NCBI GenBank assembly: GCA_023374045.1
Contig: CM041777.1
Span: 477,935,594-477,999,593 of the forward strand
DNA from: Limonium bicolor
Taxonomy: Eukaryota; Streptophyta; Magnoliopsida; Caryophyllales; Plumbaginaceae
Reading direction: 5' to 3'
Length of the DNA: 64,000 nucleotides
A program made the position numbers and the translations under genes. Below are positions 12,717 through 25,100 of this stretch, piece by piece. Within the stretch, counting starts at the first letter, position 1. Every line of letters begins with the position of its first letter. The notes under the pieces are model-generated. The model saw only the letters and a list, made by a program, of their open reading frames with translations. It was not told the DNA's origin and made no database searches.

Positions 12717-14301
12717 CACTGTATGGACCAAAATTGTTGTTTTAAGGTATGGAAATGATGTGTAATGATGGGGATTGATAGGTGATGATGTTATAAGGTT
12801 GTTAAGGTCATGTTAGGTGAGTTTTAATGGCAATTAGGTGGGTGAAAAGTTGTATTAAAATGTGAGGGTAAAACAAGTTAAAAATGTTAAGTTATGTAAC
12901 TAAGTTAACGGGGAGAAGTATAAGCATTAGACAGTAAATAATCAAGCAAACCCCGATGTTAATAAAAACACATGTGATGTTAACAGTTGTTCGAGAATCG
13001 CTCGAGGAACATAAGTGGACGTGGTAAAGTGAACTCCGGTGACAGGTATGGTTTTCTTGCAACCTGTGTCCTACCGGATTACACCGGCTTGTATGCCAAT
13101 ATGTTTTACTGAGTGTTTGCCACCTTGTAAGATTAAAACATGTAATGAGTTTATAGTAATTCATTTATGTGGCGAATTTGGCCTCCGATACCATTTAACC
13201 TCAAATATGTAAACCTTAGCTAACCAAATCTAGGAACACATGAGTGATCGGTATTCGGAGTTAACGACCCAAACCTTGGGAACGTGCTAACCACGGCTAT
13301 GTGTGAGTTAGTTGGACATTGTTGTTGTAAGCAAGTGTGTGAACCTCCCTTGTGTGCTTAACTCGGTTATGATACCGTATGGTGTGTGGATGTGGTAGGG
13401 CTCCATAATGGATCTCTAACTACTTATTATTAAGTGTATAAGTACTAATGGGGGGTGAGGAGTCGGTTGTTCCGGCCACGCGTGTGATGGACGGGAGTCG
13501 ATATCATATCCGGTTCGGCTCTCTTGGTGTATGTATAGGTGGTATTCCAACTTGGTTTCTACCTTCCCTTAGCTTATCCAAAGCTAGTTACTGACTCACG
13601 TCGGGCCACAGGGGCATACGTATGTTATTTCGGTGTGCTTGGGATTACTATATCCGACACACCTTGGGTATAAGTTAACCGTTCTATATAACCGGACGGT
13701 AACGAGGTTGGTAACGAGCTTAACATGGGATTAGCAAAAATCCCTAGGCTCACATGGTATACTAACTATGGTGGAGGGTTCCTTGTGAGAACCGATTTTA
13801 TGGTGTTATGTAATGTTATGGTGCTATGCAAATTCCCTTGCTATGCTATGGTATAAATATATATATATATTGGATGTTTATAATGAATGCGATGTCATCA
13901 TGTGTGCGTCGAAACAAGAAAGGTGTTGTTATGTTTTATTATGTGAAAAATGAGATATGTTGTAGGATATGGAGTGTGTGGATCATGGAAATGAATCCCA
14001 GTTGTGACAAGAGGCGTTTAAGGATAACCCGATTAATGGGTACATGCCGTTCGTTAAGGAGGTAGCTCCGTTTTAGAGGAGAGCCACTCTAGGGTTTAAG
14101 GAATCATTGGATGGTTGGTTAAGTGTGGATGTGTTGGTTATTGGTTGAGCCCATTGAGGCGAAATATTATGTGTTGTATGTTTATGGCTTGTATGCATGA
14201 TTTAAATATAATCAACTGCATGCTAAGACGACAATTAGTTGTGCGTGGCCCGGTAGCATGTGGGCTGCGGGATTACCATACCAGCAAAGGTGCTGAGCCC
14301 C

Positions 14302-15844
14302 TGCAGACGTTATATTGTGAGTGGTTTAAGTGGTGTAATTAAAATTAAAGAAAAGAAATTAAAACCCAAAATAAACGTCGGGCTGCAAACAAATCCCGGT
14401 CGCAGTAGTATAGTGAAATGTAAGCGACCGGATATCGAACCACGGGACTAATGTACATATTAAAGTACCTAAGCGTGTCACAAAGAGGGGGGATTAATTG
14501 ACTTGTTAAATATAAATAAAAGATAGTTAATAAAATTAACTAAGTAAGCAAATAAACTAAACGGGACTCTGGTTCAGATTAATATTATCTGCTCCTTCAT
14601 GCTATTCCTACTGGTTTAATTATAATTGTTTGGCAAAATTCCTTAAATTATCCTAAGGACTAAGTCATAGCCTCAAAAGAACTCGTTTACCAGAAATGCT
14701 CGGTCTAATCAAGGTTCGAGCACTCTTATGTAAACGGACATTAAATTCCAGGAAATATAATTGCATCTGAAAATACTAACTCATTAAATCATAATAGAGC
14801 TTTCTCCAAATTTACGGCTTAATCAACCTATCTATTTATCACCTGGTCTGATCAAAATAGACTTAGCAAGCAATTTAATAAACTCATAACATTTATTAAA
14901 AAGGCGAGAGATGAGCTTTAAGCGTAACAAACTTCATTAAATTAAAACCAGTAAAAACATTGCATAATTAATACAGAACATAATAATTATTCCCAAAGCG
15001 AAAGTAAACTAGCCTAACATATTAAATAGAATAACAGAAACAAGAATGATAGAAATCATCCGTAATCACTCCGTCTCGCTCTGCTATTTTGTATACGTAG
15101 GCTAGAGGTGGATTTAGTGGACTGTAAAATAAATAAAAATGGAGAAGGCGGAAGGAGAGAAATGAGATGGTGCGTGAGTTGGAACTCCAGAGGAACCACG
15201 GAAGGAGCCTCCGGAAGGACACTCAGCAAGAAGGAATGAAGCTGGTATTTATAGAGGAAGAAGAAGCACAGCAGCAGCTTCATTGATTGAGCTCGATGAT
15301 TGCAGCTCCCCATTGATTGCAGCTATTGATTGCGCAGGGGACAAAGCTGAAACGCGGGCGTGATTTCTGGTAGGCGCCGTCTCAAGTTGTAGAGCGAGTC
15401 GGCTAGAAGATAACCCGTTAATTTCCTACACATTTACACGTGTCCGCCACCTATCTAGCGGTCTCCTCTATCTCAACCGCTCGATATCAAGCGGTACACT
15501 CAGTGTTGTCCGCCTCGCGGTCGCCTCTGAGTTGTCCGCCTCTTAAGTGGCGGTACTCTCTATCTCAACCGCCTCGCGGTTGCATTAGAGTTGTCCGCCT
15601 CTTAAGGAGGCGGTTTCTCCTCCTGTGTCTCGTCCGCCTTGTTATGTGGCGGTTCCCTCTTTTAATCCTTTATAATGTTTGTGTTTAATTGGTATTTCTC
15701 CTACATTTTAACACATATAATACATTAGTTAATATAACAACATAATTATAGGAAAAACCCTAGATAAGTGCGAAACATTACTAAAAATACTGCAATTAAT
15801 AAGATGATTAAACCCTAAAAAGTCTATATGTTTTGCACTTATCA
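14302..15844 (-). repeat. 3' LTR of the 7.4-kb element
   Basis: It is 1543 bp. On the minus strand it starts TGATAAGTGCAAAACATA and ends ATAACGTCTGCA. It contains a dense run of CCGCC...GGCGG palindromes at 15431-15652. Open stretches over this region are repeat translations without a domain. Confidence 0.92.
15431..15652. repeat. Palindrome cluster in the LTR (CCGCC/GGCGG hairpins)
   Basis: About six short hairpins follow one another, such as GTCCGCCTCTTAAGTGGCGG, AACCGCCTCGCGGTT and CCGCCTCTTAAGGAGGCGG. The copy in the other LTR is at 21303-21523. A related cluster lies in the leader at 19454-19672. Confidence 0.85.
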
Positions 15845-17267
15845 AACTTCCTCACACTTGACTTTTGCTTGTCCTCAAGCAAATAAGGAATATAGTTATC
15901 TCTAAGCCTTAATAATAAAACAAGATTAAATAAGTGTAGAAGGGAATTTAGACAAAGTGACAATCGAAAGAATAATTCTGCTCTTAGAAGTAGGTTTTAT
16001 AAACAGTGAAGAAGAACATTTAATAAAAGCATAGAAAAACTAGACTGCAGAAAACAAGTTAGATTAACCTGGGATTTCCAACCAATTTCATTCACTAACC
16101 CGGGATGACAAGGGGTGTGAAGTAATGCCTTATTCCGCAATACCTTTCAACACCACGTACTCATGTTCATAAACATAAATTGCAATTTATTTATTCACAT
16201 TTTTTTTTGAATGTGCAAATTGTATAGACAAAGCACATATTATTTATATAATATATTTTTTAATTGCATTATTTTTCTGTACCCCAGACTTTTCTCTCTA
16301 TCCTTGTAGCGGTGTTGGGTCTTCTATCCCAGGTCACGAGACCTTAGGTAGATAGGTGATAAAGCACCCCAAAGAACTTAATAACCAGATAGACGAGGCC
16401 TGTTTTGGTTAGAAAAATTCATAAACAGCGGAGTACCTTGTCTTTATCCTTTTCTTTCCTTGACTTTCCACATATTTCCATAATCCCAAGCTAAACTAAA
16501 TTGATTTTTACAACTAGCAGATCTATCATTTTTTGAGCGAAAAATAGAGTATTTTGATGGAAAATAATTTTATACAAACTCCTTGAAATAAAACTACCTT
16601 TCAGTTGTCACTTGACATAATTTCAGACACTTCTACAATTATTTTACCTCATTTTTATCAAATTTTTTATATAGGCAGTTTAGAGTAGCAAAAAGTGAGT
16701 GTGGCATTATCGAACTACTGTCATAATTTCAGGGAAAGGTCTCTCCTTCCTCACACTTAAGAGGAGCAATGTCCTCATTGTTCAGAATTAAAATCAAGAA
16801 AATGACCTTTCAAATTATGACAGACTCATAAAGGATTAAAATGTAGGTTGAACATTAATATAATAAATGAGTAATTGAAACTCCCCCTGTATCGTAGATT
16901 GAGGAAGGTATCCTTCCTCACACTTAGAGCTTGGCAGGGGTGAGACGTTCCTCACACTTGAGTTTGTGCAAGTGTTCAACCAAGATATTGAAATTCCAAA
17001 GCAACTGAGGTTGCTTTCCAAAGGTGAGTTCAGCTATATTTCGACATAGGATTTGTTCTGAAAAAAAATCATATATAGCCAGCAGAACTCCAATTGAACC
17101 AAAAAAAATCATAAAATAAAAAAACATAAATAAAAATTCATAAAATAAAAATATAAGTACCACACTGTTACCTTCCTGAATATATCAAATGTTAGCACAA
17201 GGTTTAAAGTAATAGTCTACAAAAAAGTCAGAGAAAATCAAAATAAAATATAGATAACAATAAATAA
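15845..17267 (-). other. 3' untranslated region with repeated polypurine motifs
   Basis: About 1.4 kb between the gene and the 3' LTR without a coding frame. On the minus strand AAGTGTGAGGAA occurs next to the LTR (about 15847-15858) and again near 16750, 16917 and 16950. The LTR-proximal copy is the likely polypurine tract that primes plus-strand synthesis. Confidence 0.65.
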
Positions 17268-18557
17268 TCACTGTGGTGGTGGTGGAGGCTGTGCTGGTCC
17301 CTGGCCTGACTGAGCAAGGAGACGCTGCATGAGCTGAGCGGTCTGTGCCTGCAACTGGTCACCCTGGTCTAAGCGCTGTACCACTCGGTGATACAACTCG
17401 TCACTCCGATCCAAGCGCTGCATCATCTGTGACTGCTCAGCTAGCATCCTCTGCTGAGTCTGCTCAAAGCTCTCAAACCTCTGATGCATCTGCTGCTGCA
17501 TCTGATGGAAGGTCTGGAACTGAGCATGTAGATCTGTGGAGTAGGGTACAGAAGCAGGGGTCTACATCATATCAGTAGTCGGCCTATAAGGCTCCTCTCC
17601 CTGTGCGGACGGTGGGTCAGGATCGGCTGAGTGTGTAGCTCCAGTAGAGGTCCCCGCTGCTGTAGATGATGCAGTGGAAGACCGAGCAGTGGCACTCCTA
17701 ACCCAAGTACCGTCATCTGAGTGCATAAAGCCCCAGCTCCGCACAGTCAGCAGTGACACTGAGCGCTTCGCTGGACGAAGATCTAAAGTCTCCCTGAACC
17801 CTGCTGGGAATGGGACAGTACCGATAATGTGGAGACTGAGGAAGAAGGGAAAAATGGGAGTGATCTTCTTCTTCTTCGTCCTCATGTAGGAGACCACCTT
17901 ATAGAGCTGGCCGAACATGACGTGGCTGAAGGAGAGGCGCTGAGCGGGTGGAGATGGACCTAGGAAATAGTCCAGTAAGGCACAATCCTCATCAGAAGCA
18001 TCATGCGCCCCAGATTGGCGAATCTGATGACTGAGGATCTCCAGGAGAAGCCTCTGAGTCAGCGTGGGGAAGCTAGCAAACGGGAGGACATCCTTCTCCT
18101 CCTCCCCTCTACGTCGGGTCCTCCGTCCTACAGCCTGAAGCCACCTGGACTTCGTCCTCTGCAAGTACTCCTCTGTGAATCCTCGGATATCACCAGGACT
18201 ATCCGGGATGTGCAAGAGAGAGGTGAAAGTCGAGGGGGTGACCTCCACGGGGCTATGGCGTACATAAGAAGTAATGCTCATATCGCCTGCCCGGGCATTA
18301 GCATAGAACTCTCTAGCTAAGTCCGGAGCAAAGACTCCCTCTCCTAACCTTAGGACCTCTGAAAGTCCTAGCCTGGCAAATATAGTATCCACCCCTGCAG
18401 CCTCTAGCACTGCCGGCTCAAATTTCCTCTCTATGATAAAGTCCTTGCCCTGTTCGAACCAGGCACAAGCCTCTACTGAGACAAAGCCATCGTCCAGAAG
18501 ACGAGGTGCAGAAGAAGATGATGCTCCAGGGCAGTCGCCACCACGAATACGAGGCAT
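17268..18557 (-). CDS. Gag-like protein of a plant non-autonomous LTR element (Transposase_32-like), one in-frame TAG
   Basis: The first 331 codons (18557-17562) begin MPRIRGGDCPGASS and contain GLSEVLRLGEGVFAPDLARE and FYANARAGDMSITSYVRHSP. This style resembles the 'putative plant transposon protein' domain (PF20167) found in many plant retroelements; the family assignment is from memory, not a search. After a single TAG (17562-17564) the same frame continues 98 codons to 17268. That part holds a glutamine- and methionine-rich coiled coil and ends in proline repeats. The layout, an N-terminal domain plus an oligomerising tail, suits a capsid-like protein. Either the TAG is a recent CAG-to-TAG mutation or the tail needs readthrough. 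It is the only gene of the element. Confidence 0.7.
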
Positions 18558-20150
18558 ACTAATATATATTTAAAATTAAAAGCAAACAACATTAACAGCA
18601 TAACAATAAAATATTAAATATCAAACAAAGTAATAATAATAACATGAAAATTTAACGAAATATTAGCAACATAAAAATCAACAACATCATTAATAAATAA
18701 TAATAACAAAAACGTTAATAAACTACATAAAAATTACTATCAAACAGAACGTTAGTATTTAATAAAAACAACTCCGTAAATTAATAGAAAATAAGATGAA
18801 CAAATAATAAAACATAAACAGAATAATTATACAACACAAATTCTGTCGAAAATTCGACAGAGTCTCCCCTAAAATTCTTCGTTTCTCCACAAAAATTTCA
18901 GTCAGATTCAAGGTATTTTAATACCGTCATCAATCAAATCTAATAATAATAACCTATAATCATAATCTATACTCGTTTAATAATCAAGGCTAAATAAAAT
19001 TGAAAAATGCTAGTTTTAACAATGAATTTTCGTAACTAGCACATATCAATTTTAGAGTTCAACAAAAACACCCAATCTAAGTGTAATAAGTGAAGATTTA
19101 ACCTTGTATATGTAGATTATGACAAATATAGGACAAATTCGAGACAAATTAGCAATTAGAGTTCGAAATTTTCGAATTTTAGGAATTAGGGATTCGAAAC
19201 TTCAGTCCTTAATTTCTCCTAATGTAGTTCATTATTTACAGATTTGAAGCTATAGAAACGTAGAGAATTGAAAAACGAAGATTTCGGTACTAACCTTGCA
19301 AGATTTGATGAAGAATTGAAGAAGTTGTGTTGAATTGTGGGAGAAGGCGATTCGCGCGGCTCGTTTGTTGTCTTCTGGGGCTGCTCGAGTTCGAAATGAA
19401 TTTTGGGGAAGAACTGGAACGCAGCGCTTCGCCCTCTTTTTTTTTTTTCTATACCGAGTCGCGTCCGCGAGGTTAAGAGGCGGACAAGATGGAGACGTCC
19501 GCTAGGCGGTCCCGTATCTGAAGTCCACGAGTTAAGTGGCGGACAGGGGTCAGGCGTCCGCGAGGCGGTTTGTGTGGCGTCCGCTTGCAAACGGGGCGGT
19601 TGTGTGTTGTGAGACCGCCAGGCGGTTGTCTGGGTGGAGTCCGCTTGCAAACGGGGCGGTTGTCCTCGCGGACAACCCCTGTTTCGTTTTTTTTTTTTTT
19701 TTTTGATTTTGGTTATACGAACAACAAAAATTAAGAAATAAATAATGGGTTAGTAATAAAAATGACATAAAATTAGAAGTTAGTAATTAGATAACATAAA
19801 TTATAAGTTAGGGACAATGGAAATTAAATGTTAGAGACAATGGAAATTAAATGTTAAGGACAATGGAAATAAAATGTTAGAGACAATGAAAATAAAATGT
19901 TAGAAGTTAAAATTAGATGTTAAAAGTTAGATGTCCGAAGTTAGATGGCCAAAGTCAGGTGTCCAATTGTCCAAATGTCCAAATAATATTAACAGATTAT
20001 TAGAGGATTAATATTAACAAAATATAGTAGATAATTAATATTAACATCAAACAAAATATTATGGACATAATATTAACAGATTAAAAAGAACAAAATATTT
20101 ATAATTAAACAGGTGAATAATCCGGAGCTTAGGAACTAGAATAATTCTAG
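18558..20150 (-). other. Untranslated leader with palindromes and a short tandem repeat
   Basis: The region lies between the primer site and the gag-like start. 19454-19672 holds a second CCGCC/GGCGG hairpin cluster similar to the one in the LTR. 19800-19905 holds about five copies of a GTTAGAGACAATGGAAATAA-like unit. No separate gene is supported. The open frames near 19219-19768 are translations of these repeats. Confidence 0.65.
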
Positions 20151-20168
20151 TCCCCGGCAACGGCGCCA
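20151..20168 (-). other. Primer-binding site (tRNA-Asp type)
   Basis: On the minus strand TGGCGCCGTTGCCGGGGA begins three bases after the LTR end. Its reverse complement, TCCCCGGCAACGGCGCCA, is the 3' end of plant tRNA-Asp including CCA. This fixes the direction of the element. Confidence 0.93.
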
Positions 20169-20171
20169 TTT

Positions 20172-21713
20172 TGCAGACGTTATATTGTGAGTGGTTTAAG
20201 TGGTGTAATTAAAATTAAAGAAAAGAAATTAAAACCCAAAATAAACGTCGGGCTGCAAACAAATCCCGGTCGCAGTAGTATAGTGAAATGTAAGCGACCG
20301 GATATCGAACCACGGGACTAATGTACATATTAAAGTACCTAAGCGTGTCACAAAGAGGGGGGATTAATTGACTTGTTAAATATAAATAAAAGATAGTTAA
20401 TAAAATTAACTAAGTAAGCAAATAAACTAAACGGGACTCTGATTCAGATTAATATTATCTGCTCCTTCATGCTATTCCTACTGGTTTAATTATAATTGTT
20501 TGGCAAAATTCCTTAAATTATCCTAAGGACTAAGTCATAGCCTCAAAAGAACTCGTTTACCAGAAATGCTCGGTCTAATCAAGGTTCGAGCACTCTTATG
20601 TAAACGGACATTAAATTCCAGGAAATATTATTGCATCTGAAAATACTAACTCATTAAATCATAATAGAGCTTTCTCCAAATTTACGGCTTAATCAACCTA
20701 TCTATTTATCACCTGGTCTGATCAAAATAGACTTAGCAAGCAATTTAATAAACTCATGACATTTATTAAAAAGGCGAGAGATGAGCTTTAAGCGTAACAA
20801 ACTTTCATTAAATTAAAACCAGTAAAAAACATTGCATAATTAATACAGAACATAATAATTATTCCCAAAGCGAAAGTAAACTAGCCTAACATATTAAATA
20901 GAATAACAGAAACAAGAATGATAGAAATCATCCGTAATCACTCCGTCTCGCTCTGCTATTTTGTATACGTAGGCTAGAGGTGGATTTAGTGGACTGTAAA
21001 ATAAATAAAAATGGAGAAGGCGGAAGGAGAGAAATGAGATGGTGCGTGAGTTGGAACTCCAGAGGAACCACGGAAGGAGCCTCCGGAAGGACACTCAGCA
21101 AGGAGGAATGAAGCTGGTATTTATAGAGGAAGAAGAAGCACAGCAGCAGCTTCATTGATTGAGCTCGATGATTGCAGCTCCCCATTGATTGCAGCTATTG
21201 ATTGCGCAGGGGACAAAGCTGAAACGCGGGCGTGATTTCTGGTAGGCGCCGTCTCAAGTTGTAGAGCGAGTCGGCTAGAAGATAACCCGTTAATTTCCTA
21301 CACATTTACACGTGTCCGCCACCTATCTAGCGGTCTCCTCTATCTCAACCGCTCGATATCAAGCGGTACACTCAGTGTTGTCCGCCTCGCGGTCGCCTCT
21401 GAGTTGTCCGCCTCTTAAGTGGCGGTACTCTCTATCTCAACCGCCTCGCGGTTGCATTAGAGTTGTCCGCCTCTTAAGGAGGCGGTTTCTCCTGTGTCTC
21501 GTCCGCCTTGTTATGTGGTGGTTCCCTCTTTTAATCCTTTATAATGTTTGTGTTTAATTGGTATTTCTCCTACATTTTAACACATATAATACATTAGTTA
21601 ATATAACAACATAATTATAGGAAAATCCCTAGATAAGTGCGAAACATTACTAAAAATACTGCAATTAATAAGATGATTAAACCCTAAAAAGTCTATATGT
21701 TTTGCACTTATCA
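20172..21713 (-). repeat. 5' LTR of the 7.4-kb element
   Basis: It is 1542 bp and nearly identical to 14302-15844. Visible differences are single substitutions, small indels, and loss of one TCC unit near 21490. The near-identity indicates a recent insertion. Confidence 0.92.
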
Positions 21714-22116
21714 GCCCCTTGGGGGCCACCCTTTCTCTTCTTTTCCTGTTTCAGGTACGGAGAGCTGGAAGCCGTTCGAGAGTAGGACGGGGTAGTCATT
21801 GCACTTGGGTATTCATTTAAGTGTATCTATACAGTAGGTGTAGTAAGACCGATATTGTTGTCGGCATCAGTTTATAAATACTCGGTACAGTGGGAATGCA
21901 TGTATTCTATAAATGTTGAAAAGGGAAGGAGGATTGTATTGTGTAGTTGCTCGGGAATCTAGTCCATCAGACCGATACAAAGTACATGTATTAGCCTTGT
22001 TAGCCACGTGGGTGGTTAACGGCGTGTAACACCATTGAAATAAGTAATGTGATGAGTTGAGTTTCCGCTGCAGATTGTTGTTATGTGTTTGTTGTTGGAT
22101 GGGGTGTTACAACCGA

Positions 22117-25100
22117 ACATACCAGTCAGCAAGAAGCTAGACTTGGTCAAGACCTCAAACATGGCAACGCCATGAAGATTTCTTTCAAAACCCAGGATTT
22201 TATTTCAAACACAAACTTTTCTTTCAAAATCTCAACCTTTTCTTTTAAACCCTCAGATTTTTAAAACCAACCCAGAGAATCACGGTGAGTATCATAGAAT
22301 GATACAAGAGGAGTTGACAATAGAATACTTCACCTAGGCGTGTGACGAGCACTACGAGTGTACCCAAATACGGGATGTGGGACGACCGCACTCCGAAGGA
22401 GCTTGCGGGCCTGACAGACCCCTTTGCGAGTTAGTTAGGTAAGTGGTAACGTGCCAATAAGGTACCCCACGTATGTACACATGTAGTGTATGAAACACAG
22501 GAAGTAGTCAGCTCCATTCTACGGACCATAAGGTAAATTCAAACTAAAACAGTTGGACACCTCGAATGATCGAAGGAACTCAGATAAGCTTACAAGCTAA
22601 AGGAGTCAAGGACTTACTGCAGGAGGATGATTAAGAGTTAGGAAGTGCGAGAAGCACTAGTAATTGACTAAAGACATTGGATATGTCTCAAGAATTTGAA
22701 ACGAAAGCATATTAGCTGGAATGGAAACCCAGTCTAAACATAATAAGGTAAGGCCTATCATGAACATATAAAGGTTCAAAGAGTAAAGTGAAATACCCAG
22801 AGTGATCATCTAAGATATCGGAGGATACCGTTCACCATCGAAGGAAGTACCAAACTGGTTAAAACCTTAAAGGAAGCACACATGGTCTACCCTAAGAACG
22901 GGAGACACTATAACCCTAAATGGGACAATTTGGAATCCAGATTCACAATGCGGAGTAAATTAAACATTCTCATAAATGTTAGCCAAAGGTAATGGCATAA
23001 CTGAGCAACACCCAGGAGCGATCCTTGAAGGGTGTAGAACAATGTCGTGATAAAGACACAAGAATTACAACGAACACTAGGTTGGAACACCGAAGGGATC
23101 CCACTTACCAGGGGATACCCTAAATTTGTAAATGATACTGATCAATACCAAGATACTTAAAGGGGCATCCAACGGACGGAAGCGTGATGCAATGATCCTT
23201 ATCATGGAGCCCAGTGTTACCTCCAAACCAATTTACAGTTTACGGAGAAGCAATGCTTGTAAACAGCCTAAGATGAGTAGTGCTCTAGGCAACGTGGCTA
23301 GTAAGCCAGGAACCCATTACAATACAATTCAACGGTTGTAAAACCATTGTGAACCACATGAAGAGTTGCCAAGAACGGCACCGGTAAGATTGTTTATTAA
23401 CTAACTAGTAAAGATGACCCTCGTTAATGTGAGACCGCGAGAGCGGTGAACACATAATATCCCAAAGAAGAGGATGTCACCAGTAAATGTCTGAAATATA
23501 ACTCTTTCAGAACTACTAAAGTAGTGAAGCTTGAGCACACAATTATTGCCAAGCAATGAGAAAATGAGCTGACACAGCAATTATTGGAAACCAAGGAGTA
23601 ATCGGTTAAGAGGAAATATCGTATGTGCATAACGTGAAGTATAAGTAAGTAACGCTCAAGGAGCTTGGAAATATGGTATAAATGGTGGAAATGCATGAGC
23701 TGAAGCTAATGAAATAGCGGATGCCATGGAAACCAATGTTGTAAACAAATACGAACATGGTGCGCAACAAGCGACCAAATCATGTGAATAGATCATACAA
23801 TGAGATGAAGTTGATGAGTAAAGATGGTGGACAGACCGAGAAACAAGGAAACAATATTCATTCCTATTGCTAATCTCATAAGAGATTTACTGCCAAGTGT
23901 TTACGCTTCTGCACTCTGTAGGACTGAGTGTTTTGGTATTGCACTTGTGCAGTAATGACCGAGTGGGATAGCTAGGAATTTAGGAAGATGACAATTGTGG
24001 TAAACGTGGAAAGGAGACTTATGAAAGTCACAAGGACCGTCGCATAGAAAATGCAAGGTCGTACAAGTAAAGAACGCTTGTACATAACCAGTAGGTGGGC
24101 ATAGTTCAGAAGCTACTGACAACAGAGGAAGCACTACAACTAAGTAGTGACTTAACCTCAACCGACAATAAGTCGGAGGAACCCAGTGAATAATCATGGG
24201 AGTACGAACAGTGTGTACATTGATTCCCGAGAGCTGGATAGAAAACCTATAACTCATTGAGTTCGCGTACGATAAAAGAATACCATGCCTGATTAATAAA
24301 CCTTGTTCCCAAGATAAAAAGGGATAAAAGGATATTGTATAACACATTAAGGATAACGATGAGGGCAAATAAACCCTAGGTTATCAGGGTCGCGCAACAG
24401 AAGCTAGTGGGCCAAATTCTAAGGTTTAATACACCTAGTGAATGAATGGCTAATTATCAACGCCTTGAAGCCTCTAAGGCTAGAACCGAACCCGGTTAAG
24501 AGTTAAACAACTCCGATGAAAATTCTTGGTGCAGGGACTAACCGACAATACGGTTAAGACCCTTTGACTAGAATACATTGTATAATAGACCGCATGGAAG
24601 TAAAACACTCCATGACGGCTGAATGCCTTCGACCTATGTCCAATGTTGACACATGGTAGATTACATGGGCATAATCCCTTTTTAAGGGGGGTAGGGCGAA
24701 AACCGTGAAATGTATGTTTGACGTGATAGTGCGTAAACTACAATGCGTATAGTGCAAAAGAATTTGTTTGATGATTGGTACTTATGTTACATAAACATAT
24801 GTATACCATTCATAATGTAATTAAGGTTGATTGTGAGATTTGAAGTGGAAGGAGTATTGATTGGGAGAAATTTGAGATGAATGAAGTAGAGAAACTCCAT
24901 GGGGAATGAGGACCCCGATTGGTAATAATTTGGGAAATGAGTACGTTTGAGGAATTTGATAAGTATAAATCGGTATGAAACCGATGTTTAACCTAGTGGG
25001 AAGTGAGTCCCCTAGGTAAATTGAGTTTATTGTATTTGTGAACAATTTGAGGATAGAAATTGATTCAACTTATGAACGATTTGAGGACAGAAAAACTAAT

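Larger units (their letters stand above)
14302..21713 (-). mobile_element. Young 7.4-kb LTR retrotransposon with a single gag-like gene
   Basis: Direct repeats 14302-15844 and 20172-21713 (about 1543 bp) are almost identical and have TG...CA ends. The 5-bp duplication GCCCC flanks the element (14297-14301 and 21714-21718). The minus-strand orientation is set by the primer site TGGCGCCGTTGCCGGGGA, three bases from the LTR at 20151-20168, and by the gene direction. No protease, RT, RNase H or integrase is present, so it depends on another element for copying. Near-identity of the LTRs makes it the youngest member of the left nest. Confidence 0.93.
10012..22111 (+). mobile_element. Solo LTR of a related retrotransposon, itself interrupted
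   Basis: It begins TGAGATACCCCAAACC and ends GGATGGGGTGTTACA, the terminal pattern of the enclosing element. It is flanked by ACCGA on both sides (10007-10011 and 22112-22116). Without the 7.4-kb insertion at 14302 it is about 4.68 kb. Its internal order (CT-rich tract, hairpin array, GCCCC-type palindrome, GAGAGTAGGACGGGG block) matches the other long LTRs, though the sequence has diverged. No second LTR or internal region is present, so it is a solo LTR left by LTR-LTR recombination. Confidence 0.88.

Noticed and set aside
15022..15313. Two minus-strand open frames duplicated at 20894-21185
   Set aside because: They lie in the LTRs, share no known domain and overlap each other; the duplication only reflects the LTR pair.
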